Position numbers and translations under genes: made by a program. Positions 45,326-55,122 of a stretch of DNA of 64,000 nucleotides are shown piece after piece. The stretch comes from Marinobacter azerbaijanicus (GTDB lineage: Bacteria > Pseudomonadota > Gammaproteobacteria > Pseudomonadales > Oleiphilaceae): contig NZ_JASSVS010000002.1 in NCBI RefSeq assembly GCF_030250645.1, positions 372,001 through 436,000 of the forward strand, given 5' to 3'. The notes beneath the pieces were generated by a model. That model was not told the origin of the DNA. It saw nothing but the letters and a program-made list of their open reading frames with translations, and searched no databases. Positions within the stretch are counted from its first letter, which is position 1. Each line of letters starts with the position of its first letter.

Positions 45326-48052
45326 TCAGGAAGTTAGTGGCCTCTCATATTGACGAATCAGGAAGCCGATGAGGGCATCCTCATCCAGCGGATAGCTGAA
45401 CAGATTGCCCTGACACTGGGCACAGCCGGCACTTTTGAGGAAATTCAGCTGCTGGGGAGTTTCCACCCCTTCGGCGACAACTGTGAGATGTAATTTCCTG
45501 GCCAGCGCAATGACAGCTGAAGCCACATCCGTTGCACTGACGTTGTATGGGATGTCGCGAATGAAACGGTGATCAATCTTGATCACATCCAGTGGTAACT
45601 GCTGCAGGGCAACGAGCGAGCAGGAACCGGTTCCAAAATCGTCCAGGATCAGACAAACGCCCATGTCATGGAGCGATACCAGAAGCTCCCTCAGCATTCG
45701 CGGATCTTCGTTCAGCAGCTCCGCCGGCATTTCCAGCTCCAGACGCTCCGGCGACACCCCGGTTTCGGTAATTACCTGACGCATCATGTCCAGGAAGCCG
45801 GAGTCCGTCAGCTGGCGTACCGACAGGTTAACCGCCATTTTCAGCGACTCGAATCCCGCACGCTCAAGGGCCTGAACCTGAATGCAGGCCTGGCGCAGCG
45901 CCATCTCACCCAACCTGACTATCAGGCCGGTTTCCTCCGCCAGGGATATGAACTGCTGGGCGCTGACAAGACCTTTTTCCGGATGGTGCCAACGCAGGAA
46001 GGCCTCCACACCAATCACCCGCTCGCTTTCAAGATCGATCTTGGGCTGGTAGTGCAGGACAAAGCGGTCGCCATCCAGTGCAGTGGCCAGCTCTTCCTGC
46101 TGCAACAGGCGCCGGGCTGCCTTGATGTTCATGGCCGGCGTAAAGAACTGATACATGTTCCGGCCCAGTTCTTTGGCCCGATACATTGCCAGGTCCGCAT
46201 ATTTCATCAGGGTGCCGGGGTCCTCACTGTCGTGGGGAATCATGGTGATACCGATACTGACAGTGATACCAACCTCATGATCGTTCAGACGAACGCGCTG
46301 GCAGAGTCGTCTGAGTATGGTTTCAGCAACCTTGCCAGCGGCGTCAGGGCCACTGATACGCGACAACAATACAACAAACTCGTCACCACCCAGCCTGGCA
46401 ACCGAATCATCCTCCCTGACGCAACCAGTAAGCCACTGGGATACCTGCTTGAGCAACTCATCACCACAGTCGTGGCCAAGGGTATCATTGATTCGCTTGA
46501 AGCCATCAAGGTCCAGGAACATCAGTGCCGCTGGCTCCTGACTGCGACGGCTTCTGCGTACCACGTGGCTCAGGCGGTCCTTGAATAACTGGCGGTTGGC
46601 CAGCCCGGTCAGCGGATCGTAGAACGCCAGTCGGTGCAGCTCTGACTGGGCCGCCTTGAGCTGAGTCAGGTCTCGCAGGGAGAGCACAACGCCATCAACT
46701 CCGGGCACGTTGAGCATGGCGGTAAAGGTGCCTTCCATGTCGCGCCATTGTCCTTCCGAATCCCGTATACGTGCACGGATCACCGGCATCTGCTGCCCGG
46801 GTGATTTGACCGCCTCGTCAAACCCGGCCTTCAGTTGTGGCCAGTCTTCCGTGTGAACCAGGGATTCAAGTTCCAGGCTGGAGGCCCGGTCGGGATCAAA
46901 ACCAAGAATATCGCGACTCGATGGGCTTGCGTATCGGGTTTTTCTGTTGCGCTCCAACACCAGCGTCACATTGGCAGCCCCTTCAGTAATGGCACGGTAA
47001 CGGCCAGCGCTGATCTGCGCCATGATGCGGGAACGAATCATGGTAAGGACGAACAGGAACATCAGCAGGCTGATGAGGATTCCGGAACTCAGGACAATAG
47101 AGGGACGCGGATCAGATGCGAGATAATCAAAGGCCGGTGTAGACCGGGTCTGCAGCAGCCAATCCCGGCCACCATGGGTGATCGTCTGACTCTTTTCAAA
47201 ACTGAACTCGTCATCCAGAGAGCCAAGATTGGAGCCATACATCAGTGCATCCCGGGAAATCTCACCGCTATCGTAGATCCTCACGTCGAGAAAAGGCGCA
47301 ATGAGACCGACAATACCGTCCAGCAGATGGTTCATCCTGAATGCACTGAAAACGTAACCCGCCAGCATCATCTGACGCTCTACACGACTTTCGGGCACCT
47401 CACCACCCTGATAGACCGGGTAGTACATCAGGAATCCCGCCTGATCTTCAGCCACCTCCTCCTGCACCAGCACTACCTTTCCGGTCACCTTGGGCTCGGC
47501 ATGATCCCTGGCACGTACCATGGCGCGACGATGCACCGGGTCGCTGAAGGCGTCGTACCCCAGCGCCTTGCGGTTGCGTTCGGTGCCCGGTTCCAGATAC
47601 ACCATCGGGTAGTAATCCGGGCCAGCGCCCAGGGGTGTAACCAGATAGTTGAGAACGCCATCACGCCGAACAGAGGCGATATGATCCGCCATCTGGCGAA
47701 CACCAATCTTCTGGACGTAACCGATTCCCTGGATACCCGGGTAATAACGGTTGATATCGACCTTATCCACGTATTCACGCCAGTCTTCCCTGCTGACGTC
47801 ACCAGCAACAGCAAACAGACCAGCACTGCCGGCCAACACCTGCTCGTAGTTCAGCAAACGCTCTTCAATGGCGGTTTTAAGCTGGAGGGACTGGGTCTTG
47901 AAACGGGCTTCGGTACGGTCTTCGACCAGCCGGATGGAAACTTGCCAAAGCAGGACCATGACAGCAAGTGATGCAGCCAACAGCAACCATGCCATCCAAG
48001 AATAGCGCGGCTGGAGCAGTTTCCGGAGGGGAAGTTCCTTTCTGTTCATCAT
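45326..48052 (-). CDS. CHASE-PAS-GGDEF-EAL membrane protein
   Basis: 908 residues. Membrane segments at about 18-38 and 322-340 enclose a CHASE-type sensor (about 75-300). PAS follows (about 350-465), then GGDEF (about 475-640; motif LGGDEF at 554-559, RxxD I-site at 546-549) and EAL (about 645-900). In the EAL domain the first Glu is kept (EAF at 683-685, not EAL) and D804-D805, K825 and E861 are present, but the ExxE block reads E774-M-P-A777, and the loop DDFGTG is followed by S-C instead of Y-S. These changes suggest weak or no phosphodiesterase activity, so it may be mainly a diguanylate cyclase. The gene lies between lepA and mucD. Confidence 0.88.
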   Translation of the reverse strand: MMNRKELPLRKLLQPRYSWMAWLLLAASLAVMVLLWQVSIRLVEDRTEARFKTQSLQLKTAIEERLLNYEQVLAGSAGLFAVAGDVSREDWREYVDKVDINRYYPGIQGIGYVQKIGVRQMADHIASVRRDGVLNYLVTPLGAGPDYYPMVYLEPGTERNRKALGYDAFSDPVHRRAMVRARDHAEPKVTGKVVLVQEEVAEDQAGFLMYYPVYQGGEVPESRVERQMMLAGYVFSAFRMNHLLDGIVGLIAPFLDVRIYDSGEISRDALMYGSNLGSLDDEFSFEKSQTITHGGRDWLLQTRSTPAFDYLASDPRPSIVLSSGILISLLMFLFVLTMIRSRIMAQISAGRYRAITEGAANVTLVLERNRKTRYASPSSRDILGFDPDRASSLELESLVHTEDWPQLKAGFDEAVKSPGQQMPVIRARIRDSEGQWRDMEGTFTAMLNVPGVDGVVLSLRDLTQLKAAQSELHRLAFYDPLTGLANRQLFKDRLSHVVRRSRRSQEPAALMFLDLDGFKRINDTLGHDCGDELLKQVSQWLTGCVREDDSVARLGGDEFVVLLSRISGPDAAGKVAETILRRLCQRVRLNDHEVGITVSIGITMIPHDSEDPGTLMKYADLAMYRAKELGRNMYQFFTPAMNIKAARRLLQQEELATALDGDRFVLHYQPKIDLESERVIGVEAFLRWHHPEKGLVSAQQFISLAEETGLIVRLGEMALRQACIQVQALERAGFESLKMAVNLSVRQLTDSGFLDMMRQVITETGVSPERLELEMPAELLNEDPRMLRELLVSLHDMGVCLILDDFGTGSCSLVALQQLPLDVIKIDHRFIRDIPYNVSATDVASAVIALARKLHLTVVAEGVETPQQLNFLKSAGCAQCQGNLFSYPLDEDALIGFLIRQYERPLTS

Positions 48053-48106
48053 GTTATGGCAGGTCCGATCCGTGGCCAGGTATCTTTTATTGTCGGCAGT
48101 ATAACA

Positions 48107-48150
48107 AAAGCCCCGCTGGCTGTCGTTTAACCAACAGCCAGCAGGGCTTT
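48107..48150 (-). terminator. Terminator between mucD and the CHASE-GGDEF-EAL gene
   Basis: The hairpin has arms AAAGCCCCGCTGGCTGT and ACAGCCAGCAGGGCTTT, one mismatch, loop of ten bases. On the minus strand it is followed by TTTTGTTAT, so it ends the algU-mucD operon and separates it from the CHASE gene. Confidence 0.85.
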
Positions 48151-48186
48151 ATTCAGTGAACACCAGCATAGTTCGCCGCGAACCCG

Positions 48187-49668
48187 TTAGGGCTTCATGA
48201 CCAGATAGATGGCCCGTCCCTGGCGCACAACGCGCACTGATACTGCACTGTCCTCCGGTAACGATGCCACTGCCTCGCGGAAGTCCTTGACGGAGCCAAT
48301 GGGGCGACGGTTGAGCTCGGTAATCACATCCCCGGGGCGAATGCCAGCCGTCAGCGCAGGCCCCTGAGCGATATCGGATACCACCACACCATCGGAGACC
48401 CCCAGAGAGTCCCTGATCTCGTCGGACAGGGGTTCAACGCTCATGCCCAATGGTGCGGAGGAGAGACCAGGACTACTGGAAGCCGGCGCGGATGCACGCG
48501 CTTCACCTTCCTCAGGGAGCTTACCGATTTCGACATCCAGAGTTATCTGCCGGCCTTCACGCATCACCTCCATGGACGCCGTTTCACCCACGGGTGTGCG
48601 ACCCACCATGGGAGGCAGGTCAGAAGACAGGACCACTTCTTCGCCTTCGTATTCGAGTACAATATCACCGGCTTTCAAACCCGCCTTCTCGGCTGGCGAA
48701 CCGGCCATAACCTCCGCGACGAGAGCACCACGTGGGCGCTTCAGGCCGAAAGACTGCGCCAGGTCCCGGTTCACCTCCTGGATAAGAACGCCAAGCCATC
48801 CTCTGGAAACCGAGCCCTTGTCCCGGATCTGCCGGAATACATTCATGGCATCATCAATGGGAATGGCAAATGACACCCCCATAAAACCACCGGAGCGGGT
48901 GTAAATCTGTGAATTGATACCGATGACGTTTCCATCCAGATTGAACAGAGGCCCTCCCGAGTTGCCCGGGTTAATAGCCACATCAGTCTGAATGAACGGT
49001 ACGTAGTTCTCTGACGGTAACGAACGGCCAAGGGCGCTGACAATTCCAGCTGTTACCGTGTAGTCAAAACCAAATGGCGATCCGATGGCCAGAACCCATT
49101 CGCCCACTTTCAGATCACTGGAGCGGCCGATACTGACCACCGGCAGGTCATTACCATCCTCAATTTTAAGAACCGCCATATCCGAACGCGGATCTGTGCC
49201 CACCAGTCTGGCAGGCAACTCGCGACGATCATTCAGGCGAACAATAATCTCGTCGGCGCCCTCCACCACATGATTATTGGTCAGAACGTAGCCGTCGCTG
49301 GAGACAATAAACCCTGACCCCATGGACTGCCTTGGGACAGAGCCTCCCGGACCTCCGCCATGGGGAGATTGTGGGCCACGGAAGAAGTCCTGAAAGAATT
49401 CCGGCAACTGCTCGAACTGGCGATCATTGAAAGGAAGACCATGGGAGCGGCTACGCCCGGCCTTTGGTTCCGTCGTGGTGCTGATATTCACCACGGCGCT
49501 CGAGTTCTCCTCAACCAGTTCCGTAAAATCGGGCAGACTGCGCGCAGTTGCTGACTGCGCCAGGGCCATCGGAACCAGCAGGCACAGCAGATACAAGGTA
49601 AACGCTACAAAACCACGGCTCCCGGGCCGGGACTGGATATCATGGTTGTCTGTCACTTCGAGCATCAA
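48187..49668 (-). CDS. mucD: Periplasmic serine protease MucD (DegP/HtrA)
   Basis: 493 residues. Signal peptide near 20-43 (cut after a TARS-type end), trypsin-like protease domain with His133 (NNHVVEG), Asp163 (SDMAVLKI) and Ser237 (GNSGGPL), then two PDZ domains (about 285-375 and 405-490). It degrades misfolded envelope proteins and restrains the AlgU pathway in Pseudomonas. Fifth and last gene of the algU operon. Confidence 0.95.
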   Translation of the reverse strand: MMLEVTDNHDIQSRPGSRGFVAFTLYLLCLLVPMALAQSATARSLPDFTELVEENSSAVVNISTTTEPKAGRSRSHGLPFNDRQFEQLPEFFQDFFRGPQSPHGGGPGGSVPRQSMGSGFIVSSDGYVLTNNHVVEGADEIIVRLNDRRELPARLVGTDPRSDMAVLKIEDGNDLPVVSIGRSSDLKVGEWVLAIGSPFGFDYTVTAGIVSALGRSLPSENYVPFIQTDVAINPGNSGGPLFNLDGNVIGINSQIYTRSGGFMGVSFAIPIDDAMNVFRQIRDKGSVSRGWLGVLIQEVNRDLAQSFGLKRPRGALVAEVMAGSPAEKAGLKAGDIVLEYEGEEVVLSSDLPPMVGRTPVGETASMEVMREGRQITLDVEIGKLPEEGEARASAPASSSPGLSSAPLGMSVEPLSDEIRDSLGVSDGVVVSDIAQGPALTAGIRPGDVITELNRRPIGSVKDFREAVASLPEDSAVSVRVVRQGRAIYLVMKP

Positions 49669-49744
49669 GAACCCCCTGATTAGCGGATATTTCTAATTAT
49701 GATGCGGCCAAAGCCGGGAATTTCAACAGAACAGGCATTGACCA

Positions 49745-50191
49745 TTACACTAGCTCAACTGGCAGTTGTCTGACGTTAACCAGCCGCGGCTCCCAGGTTC
49801 CGGCAGAGCGCGACTGCCCTCTGCGGGCGGCAAGGAACCCGACCGCCAGTCCCGCTGCTGCCCCCAACATGGCCGCACCCTCGTGACCCGCCGATAGATG
49901 ATGTCCCAATACAGCCCCGGCAACCATCAATAAAAGCGGCAAGGCGTAAACGAGCAGGGATGCCCCGAGCAAGGCGGATTCGTCAATGGCAACGGTCACC
50001 TCATCACCAACCCGGGCGCCAAGCGTGTTGGCGACAAGCACCTGATTGGCGCGACCCGCTGACACACTGGCCAGCGCCCGCTGACCACAGCCATGCCGGG
50101 CCGAACAGCTGCTGCAGGCACTGGCGCGAATCGTCTGGACCCATACCTTGTCGCCACTGACCGCAACCACCTTGCCGGTTTCAGTAATCAT
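49745..50191 (-). CDS. rseC: RseC/MucC-type SoxR-reducing system protein
   Basis: 148 residues. Cys26, Cys29 and Cys35 (ACSSCSARHGCG) form a cysteine motif before two membrane segments (about 76-94 and 105-122), as in RseC. It is part of the sigma-E operon and a modulator of the sigma-factor pathway (MucC). The ATG overlaps the mucB stop by four bases. Confidence 0.88.
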   Translation of the reverse strand: MITETGKVVAVSGDKVWVQTIRASACSSCSARHGCGQRALASVSAGRANQVLVANTLGARVGDEVTVAIDESALLGASLLVYALPLLLMVAGAVLGHHLSAGHEGAAMLGAAAGLAVGFLAARRGQSRSAGTWEPRLVNVRQLPVELV

Positions 50192-51258
50192 TGCCGGATT
50201 ACTCCGAACGCCAGGGTATCATCCACTTTCACGGAGTCTGCCACCTTGCGTGCGGTACGGGGAGGGATCTCGCCAACGACTGTTACGAAAAAGTCCACGT
50301 CATCAACCTCAAGCTGTTTCATATACACCGTTGTAGCACCGATACGTGACGCCCCTGTGGGCATTACGATCTCGCGGGCCGGCTCGACAAACACCGAAAA
50401 TGCCGCCAGCCCATCCGAGAAAGCTACAGCCTGCCCCTTGCCTGAGCGTGGCGCTGCCGCGGGAATGAAGCCATCGGGTCGCCATTCCAGCGTCCAACCG
50501 TCCATTCGTGGCATCGGGGAAGACGACTCTTTGGCCTCCAGCTCCCTCGCAATCTCCTCTCCTTCAGTGCGGATAACAAATTCGCTGTCAGCGAGGCTGT
50601 CGGTAATTTCGAGACTGGTGAACTGAAAGTGCTCAAGGACGCTGCCCTCAGCGGAACGCACATGACTCTTCACCAGCAGACCGGTGGACTTTTCCAGCCA
50701 CAACTGATGACTGTAACGCAGGTCATCCTTGGCCTTCAGGGCAAGCCTCACCACGTCGTAACCGGCAATTCTGTCATCACCAGCCAGCTCCGGCTGATAC
50801 CAGCGACTGACTGGCATCAACTGGCTGGAAAATGCTTCCGCAAAAGGACCAGAGGGGATCACCTGGTCCAGCTGGATACGCCCATGGTCCGGTAACACAC
50901 AGACCACACGCATCCCCTTGCGGACAATCTCCCCGCTGGCACCATCCTGGGGGACCAGACGCTCTTCAACGATGCCATCCTGGTAACGGTGTGCAATCTG
51001 CATGGAACTGACCTGGTCCCCCCTTGCGTAGACAAAGACGCCACGGTAGGAAGTCATGTTCAGAGCCGGGCCGAGCCGGCTCAGCCAATACTCGGCGTCC
51101 TTGCTGCCGGCATCGTCCACCGATGCTGTGGAACCACTCCCCCCGGATTCAGCAACGGCCTGCCCGGTCAGCAAAACAGCCAGAACCATGAACAGGGTAA
51201 GCAAACACCTGCCAGGTTTCAGACGCCGGGTCCGGACTGCGGTTACCGATTTACGCAT
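50188..51258 (-). CDS. mucB: Sigma-E regulatory protein MucB/RseB
   Basis: 356 residues from ATG 51258. Signal peptide at about 16-37 (RCLLTLFMVLAVLLTGQAVA). The two RseB lobes follow; the protein binds the periplasmic part of MucA and shields it from cleavage. The frame is open further, to 51324, inside mucA, but MRKSVTAV with its signal peptide is the natural start; GGAG lies 11 bases upstream. Confidence 0.92.
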   Translation of the reverse strand: MRKSVTAVRTRRLKPGRCLLTLFMVLAVLLTGQAVAESGGSGSTASVDDAGSKDAEYWLSRLGPALNMTSYRGVFVYARGDQVSSMQIAHRYQDGIVEERLVPQDGASGEIVRKGMRVVCVLPDHGRIQLDQVIPSGPFAEAFSSQLMPVSRWYQPELAGDDRIAGYDVVRLALKAKDDLRYSHQLWLEKSTGLLVKSHVRSAEGSVLEHFQFTSLEITDSLADSEFVIRTEGEEIARELEAKESSSPMPRMDGWTLEWRPDGFIPAAAPRSGKGQAVAFSDGLAAFSVFVEPAREIVMPTGASRIGATTVYMKQLEVDDVDFFVTVVGEIPPRTARKVADSVKVDDTLAFGVIRQ

Positions 51259-51301
51259 CGAGCATTCAACTCCGACCAGTATTGAGGGTGAAATCGTTGA
51301 C

Positions 51302-51880
51302 CTAGTAGCCAGGCCCGGAGGCACTCACCAGCCGGGCGTAACCAACGGAGCCGCGGCCCGCACCGACGCTATTGTGTTGGGCGTGCTCAAGAAGGTAGCG
51401 ACTGAGATGCTCCCATTGCTCGTCATCAAGCCCCTGTAGGGCAACTTCCTGCACCGGCTCACCCCCAGTGTCGGATTCGCGGCCGTCCGACTGCTCGGCG
51501 GGAATACCGGCAGTCACAATATCGACCGAACTGTCCACTGATTCCCAGCCTGCGCCAGCACCAAACCCCACCACCAATGCCAGGGTTACCATGGCGACCG
51601 CTGGCCAGTGCCAGTTCCTCTCTCTGCCAGCCTGTTGCAGCATCGCCGTACCGGATGGCCTCTGCGTCGACCCATCCAGTGCCGCCCTGACACTGGCACT
51701 GACGTCGATTCGATCCTCGGCCAGGTTGCCCTGATGCATCAGATCACGCACCTGCTGCCAACGCTGCCACTGGGAACGAATGTCATCCTGACGGGCATGC
51801 GACAATAAACGACGGACAGACAGTTCGTCCGCTTCGTCATCCATCATTGCTGACAGGGTTTCTTTGAGACGATCATCCAT
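51302..51880 (-). CDS. mucA: Anti-sigma factor MucA/RseA
   Basis: 192 residues. The cytoplasmic part begins with the MucA/RseA pattern (LKETLSAMMDDEADELSVRRLL), which binds AlgU. A membrane segment lies at about 91-111 (WPAVAMVTLALVVGFGAGAGW), then a periplasmic tail. It holds AlgU inactive until cleaved by AlgW and MucP. The start at 51880 fits the family; an in-frame ATG pair at 51895-51898 overlaps the algU stop. The C-terminus (SGPGY*) overlaps mucB upstream sequence only. Confidence 0.92.
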   Translation of the reverse strand: MDDRLKETLSAMMDDEADELSVRRLLSHARQDDIRSQWQRWQQVRDLMHQGNLAEDRIDVSASVRAALDGSTQRPSGTAMLQQAGRERNWHWPAVAMVTLALVVGFGAGAGWESVDSSVDIVTAGIPAEQSDGRESDTGGEPVQEVALQGLDDEQWEHLSRYLLEHAQHNSVGAGRGSVGYARLVSASGPGY

Positions 51881-51894
51881 AGGATGCAACCTCA

Positions 51895-52581
51895 TCATGT
51901 CCGGGAATCGTTTAACAAGGGGCCAAGGTGGCGATCAACTGCATCCCTTGCCCTGAAAATCCGCGACCTTACAGTACCAATCGGGCACTCCAGGATACCG
52001 GCAATGTCTTCATAGCTCAGCCCATCATATTCTCTGAGCAGGAACGCTGACCTCAGTTCTTCCGGCAGGTTGGCTATGGCCACCCTGAGCGCATCCTGAA
52101 GCTGATCCCGTTGCAGCAGCTTCTCCGGTGACGCGTTATCTCTCAGCCTTGAGCCATCTTCAAAGTTTTCGGCTTCACCGGAGTCGGCACTCCCCTGCGG
52201 ACGACGGCCGCGGGACTCAAGGAAATTCTTGGCGGTATTAACCGCAATGCGGTACAGCCACGTATAAAAGGCACTGTCACCACGGAAACGCTCTATGGCC
52301 CGGTAGGCCTTGACGAAGGTTTCCTGGGTCAGGTCCATCACTTCCTGGCTGTCGTAAACATAACGACTGATAATCGACGCTACCCGTGACTGGTACTTGA
52401 CCACCAGGAGGTCAAAGGCTGACCGGTCGCCATGACGGACCTTCCTTACCAACTGAAGGTCTGTCTGGCTTTCGCTATGTTCTTCCTTGTGTCGTTCTGT
52501 ATCCGCAGTCATGGACGGGGCGTCGGCGTTTCCATAGTGAGCAACCGCTTGGTCAGCTTGGCTGTAATTGGGTTTAGTCAT
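51895..52581 (-). CDS. algU: RNA polymerase sigma factor AlgU/RpoE
   Basis: 228 residues, about 35 more than E. coli RpoE owing to a charged N-terminal extension. Region 2 (DRSAFDLLVVKYQ, DLTQETFVKAYRAI, GDSAFYTWLYRIAVNTAKN) and region 4 (LPEELRSAFLLREYDGLSYEDIA, GTVRSRIFRARDAV) are complete. It directs the envelope-stress regulon. A start at the later MTADTERH (about 52509) is possible, since no strong ribosome site is seen before the first ATG. The operon algU-mucA-mucB-rseC-mucD ends at the terminator at 48107. Transcription probably starts from the candidate self-promoter upstream. Confidence 0.93.
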   Translation of the reverse strand: MTKPNYSQADQAVAHYGNADAPSMTADTERHKEEHSESQTDLQLVRKVRHGDRSAFDLLVVKYQSRVASIISRYVYDSQEVMDLTQETFVKAYRAIERFRGDSAFYTWLYRIAVNTAKNFLESRGRRPQGSADSGEAENFEDGSRLRDNASPEKLLQRDQLQDALRVAIANLPEELRSAFLLREYDGLSYEDIAGILECPIGTVRSRIFRARDAVDRHLGPLLNDSRT

Positions 52582-52657
52582 TCTGCTGCCTGGCGTCCGA
52601 TTAAGCTATGGCGCCCCCGACTCACTGGGAGACTGGGAGCACCCCGTCTCAGGCCAA

Positions 52658-52684
52658 ATAGACAGCAGGCACAAAGTTTAGTTC
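52658..52684 (-). promoter_or_regulatory. Candidate AlgU (sigma-E) promoter of algU
   Basis: On the minus strand GAACTA, 16 bases, TCTAT; the consensus for AlgU promoters is GAACTT-N16/17-TCTGA (TCTRA). Transcription would begin about 70 bases before the algU ATG and would make the operon self-activating, as known for algU and rpoE. The match is good but not perfect (-35 last base, -10 last bases). Confidence 0.55.
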
Positions 52685-52700
52685 AATACACCTCCACATT

Positions 52701-54326
52701 ATGGCCTGTGATAACGATCCGATGCCACAATCCCACGAATTCGATGTACTGATAATCGGCAGCGGCGCTGCCGGGTTAACCGTTGCCCTCAATCTCCCTG
52801 AACATCTGCGGGTTGCCGTCGTCAGCAAGGCCGACATCGGTAGCGGCGCGACACTCTGGGCTCAGGGTGGTATCGCAGCGGTTCTGGACGACAACGACTC
52901 TGTCGAAAACCATATCAGTGACACCCTCAGCGCCGGAGGCGGTCTCTGCCACGAAGATGCCGTCAGATTCACCGTTGAACATGGCCGCGAAAGCATTGAC
53001 TGGCTGATTGACAGCGGCGTCACTTTCACCCGGGAAGATGACACACACTACCACCTGACACGGGAGGGCGGACACAGCCACCGGCGCATAATCCACGCTG
53101 CCGATGCCACCGGTCATGCGGTTTCCACAACCTTGTCGTCGCAGGCCCAGTCACGCTCCAACATCACACTCATGTCAGGCAGGGTGGCAGTGGACCTGAT
53201 CACCAACCGTAAGCTGTCACTACCGGGCAATGCCTGTGTAGGCGCTTACATACTGAACCTGGAAGACAACCACGTAGAATTGTTCCGGGCCCGCTTCACC
53301 GTCATTGCCACTGGTGGCGCCAGCAAGGCCTATCGCTACACAACCAATCCCGATGGTGCATCAGGCGACGGCATCGCCATGGCGTGGCGGGCAGGTTGCA
53401 GGGTGGGCAACATGGAATTTAACCAGTTCCATCCAACCTGCCTGTACCACCCCCACGCAAAATCCTTTCTGATCACCGAGGCGGTGCGGGGCGAAGGCGG
53501 CACGCTGTTGCTCCCCGATGGAACCCGTTTCATGGATCGGTTCGACAAACGCGGTGAGCTGGCGCCCAGGGATATTGTTGCCCGTGCCATTGACCATGAG
53601 ATGAAACGCCTTGGCGCCGACCACCTGTACCTAGATATCAGCCACAAGCCCGCCGACTTCGTGAGACAACATTTTCCGACCATTTACGAAAAGTGCCTGA
53701 CCTTTGGCATTGATATCACCAGGGAACCCATTCCGGTGGTGCCGGCCGCCCACTATACCTGTGGCGGGGTGCTCAGCGATGAGCGGGCCCGCACGGATAT
53801 CAATCAGCTCTATGTGGTTGGTGAGGCAGCATTTACCGGACTGCACGGGGCCAACCGCATGGCCAGCAACTCCCTTCTGGAATGCCTGGTCTATGGCCGC
53901 GCCGCCGCTGCGGATATCGCAAGACGGGAATCCGATCTCCCGCCACCGCCGGAGGCTCCGGACTGGGATGAAAGCCAGGTGCGGGATTCCGATGAGGACG
54001 TGGTAATCTCCCACAACTGGGACGAGCTCCGGCATTTCATGTGGGACTATGTAGGCATTGTCCGGACCACCAAGCGCCTGCAAAGGGCCAAGCACCGTAT
54101 AGACTTGCTGGAGCGTGAAATCGGCGAGTTCTACAGTAACTACAGGGTGTCCAATGACCTTCTGGAACTGCGAAACCTGGTTACCGTTTCCGACCTGATC
54201 ATCTGTTCCGCCCTGCAGCGCAGGGAGAGCCGCGGCCTGCATTACACGCTGGATTTTCCGGGACTGCTCCAGGAAGCAAAAGATACCGTACTGGTCCCTA
54301 CAACCTATAGACGACCCGCCCCGTGA
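52701..54326 (+). CDS. nadB: L-aspartate oxidase
   Basis: 541 residues from ATG 52701, or 534 from ATG 52722; no strong ribosome site favours either, but [13 protein letters not shown] resembles the normal start. FAD-binding [15 protein letters not shown], the substrate/FAD region [25 protein letters not shown] and [22 protein letters not shown] are present. It oxidises aspartate to iminoaspartate for NAD. Divergent from algU, as in Pseudomonas. Confidence 0.95.
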   Translation: MACDNDPMPQSHEFDVLIIGSGAAGLTVALNLPEHLRVAVVSKADIGSGATLWAQGGIAAVLDDNDSVENHISDTLSAGGGLCHEDAVRFTVEHGRESIDWLIDSGVTFTREDDTHYHLTREGGHSHRRIIHAADATGHAVSTTLSSQAQSRSNITLMSGRVAVDLITNRKLSLPGNACVGAYILNLEDNHVELFRARFTVIATGGASKAYRYTTNPDGASGDGIAMAWRAGCRVGNMEFNQFHPTCLYHPHAKSFLITEAVRGEGGTLLLPDGTRFMDRFDKRGELAPRDIVARAIDHEMKRLGADHLYLDISHKPADFVRQHFPTIYEKCLTFGIDITREPIPVVPAAHYTCGGVLSDERARTDINQLYVVGEAAFTGLHGANRMASNSLLECLVYGRAAAADIARRESDLPPPPEAPDWDESQVRDSDEDVVISHNWDELRHFMWDYVGIVRTTKRLQRAKHRIDLLEREIGEFYSNYRVSNDLLELRNLVTVSDLIICSALQRRESRGLHYTLDFPGLLQEAKDTVLVPTTYRRPAP

Positions 54327-54370
54327 CCGGGGCAGGTCGAACCGATCCCACTGGGCAACTGAGAGTATTC

Positions 54371-54625
54371 ATGTCTGATAACACCGAGTTTAACCGCCTT
54401 TGGTGGCACAGCCGTCGCGGCATGCTTGAGCTGGATGTACTACTGATCCCGTTCCTGGAAGAAGCCTACCGCGACCTCCCCGCGGAAGACCAGGCGTGCT
54501 ATCACAAACTGATCACCTGCGAAGACACCGACATGTTCGAGTGGTTCATGCAGCGTAGCCGCCCGGAGGACCCCGATCTGCAACGCATCGTCGACATTAT
54601 TCTGAAACGTGTCCAACCGGATTGA
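54371..54625 (+). CDS. sdhE: FAD assembly factor SdhE
   Basis: 84 residues. The RGMLELD motif (family RGxxELD) identifies SdhE (YgfY), which helps attach FAD to the succinate dehydrogenase flavoprotein. The ATG at 54371 gives the normal length; the longer frame from 54323 overlaps the end of nadB. The 3' end overlaps the next gene by 17 bases. Confidence 0.92.
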   Translation: MSDNTEFNRLWWHSRRGMLELDVLLIPFLEEAYRDLPAEDQACYHKLITCEDTDMFEWFMQRSRPEDPDLQRIVDIILKRVQPD

Positions 54626-55088
54626 CCTGCAACTGCTGCCATCTCACCCGGTCGCAGGTCTGTGTGCCCTGCCCTGGCTGGCGCTGACAGCTCTGGTGGT
54701 GCTTCTGGCCAATAACCAGGGCCTGGCCATGCTGGCGCTGGCTGCTCCAACACTTGCCGGCGGCGTTTTTCAGTATTGCCGCAACGGTTTATTGTCCGGA
54801 GCAAACGCAGTGGTCGGTCTGCGGGTTGAGGGCCAGCAACTCTATGCTTGCCTTGCCTCCGGTTCGGAATATGCAGTGCTGCCCGGTGACGAAAGCCGGC
54901 TGGGCGCACGGTTCGCCATCTTGAAACTGCAGTGCATCGACTCCATATCAGGGACACATCCTGTTGTTCTGGTTGCATTCACGCCCTGGCTCTGCAACAC
55001 CTCACCAGAAGCATTCCGTCAATTACGGGTATGGCTTCGCCTGGGGAGTCCTGCCGGGGCACGCAGAATGCTGGTCAACAACCAGTGA
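54609..55088 (+). CDS. YgfX-like inner membrane protein
   Basis: 159 residues, GTG start overlapping the sdhE 3' end. Two adjoining membrane segments (about 13-33 and 38-56) precede a soluble domain with a strand-rich look. The position after sdhE and the topology match E. coli YgfX (CptA), but the sequence is weakly conserved, so the assignment rests mostly on context. YgfX has been linked to cell-division and toxin effects; nothing here shows that. Confidence 0.65.
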   Translation: MSNRIDLQLLPSHPVAGLCALPWLALTALVVLLANNQGLAMLALAAPTLAGGVFQYCRNGLLSGANAVVGLRVEGQQLYACLASGSEYAVLPGDESRLGARFAILKLQCIDSISGTHPVVLVAFTPWLCNTSPEAFRQLRVWLRLGSPAGARRMLVNNQ

Positions 55089-55122
55089 ATGTCCAGGAAA
55101 CCCACTGATTCCGGAGCGCTCC

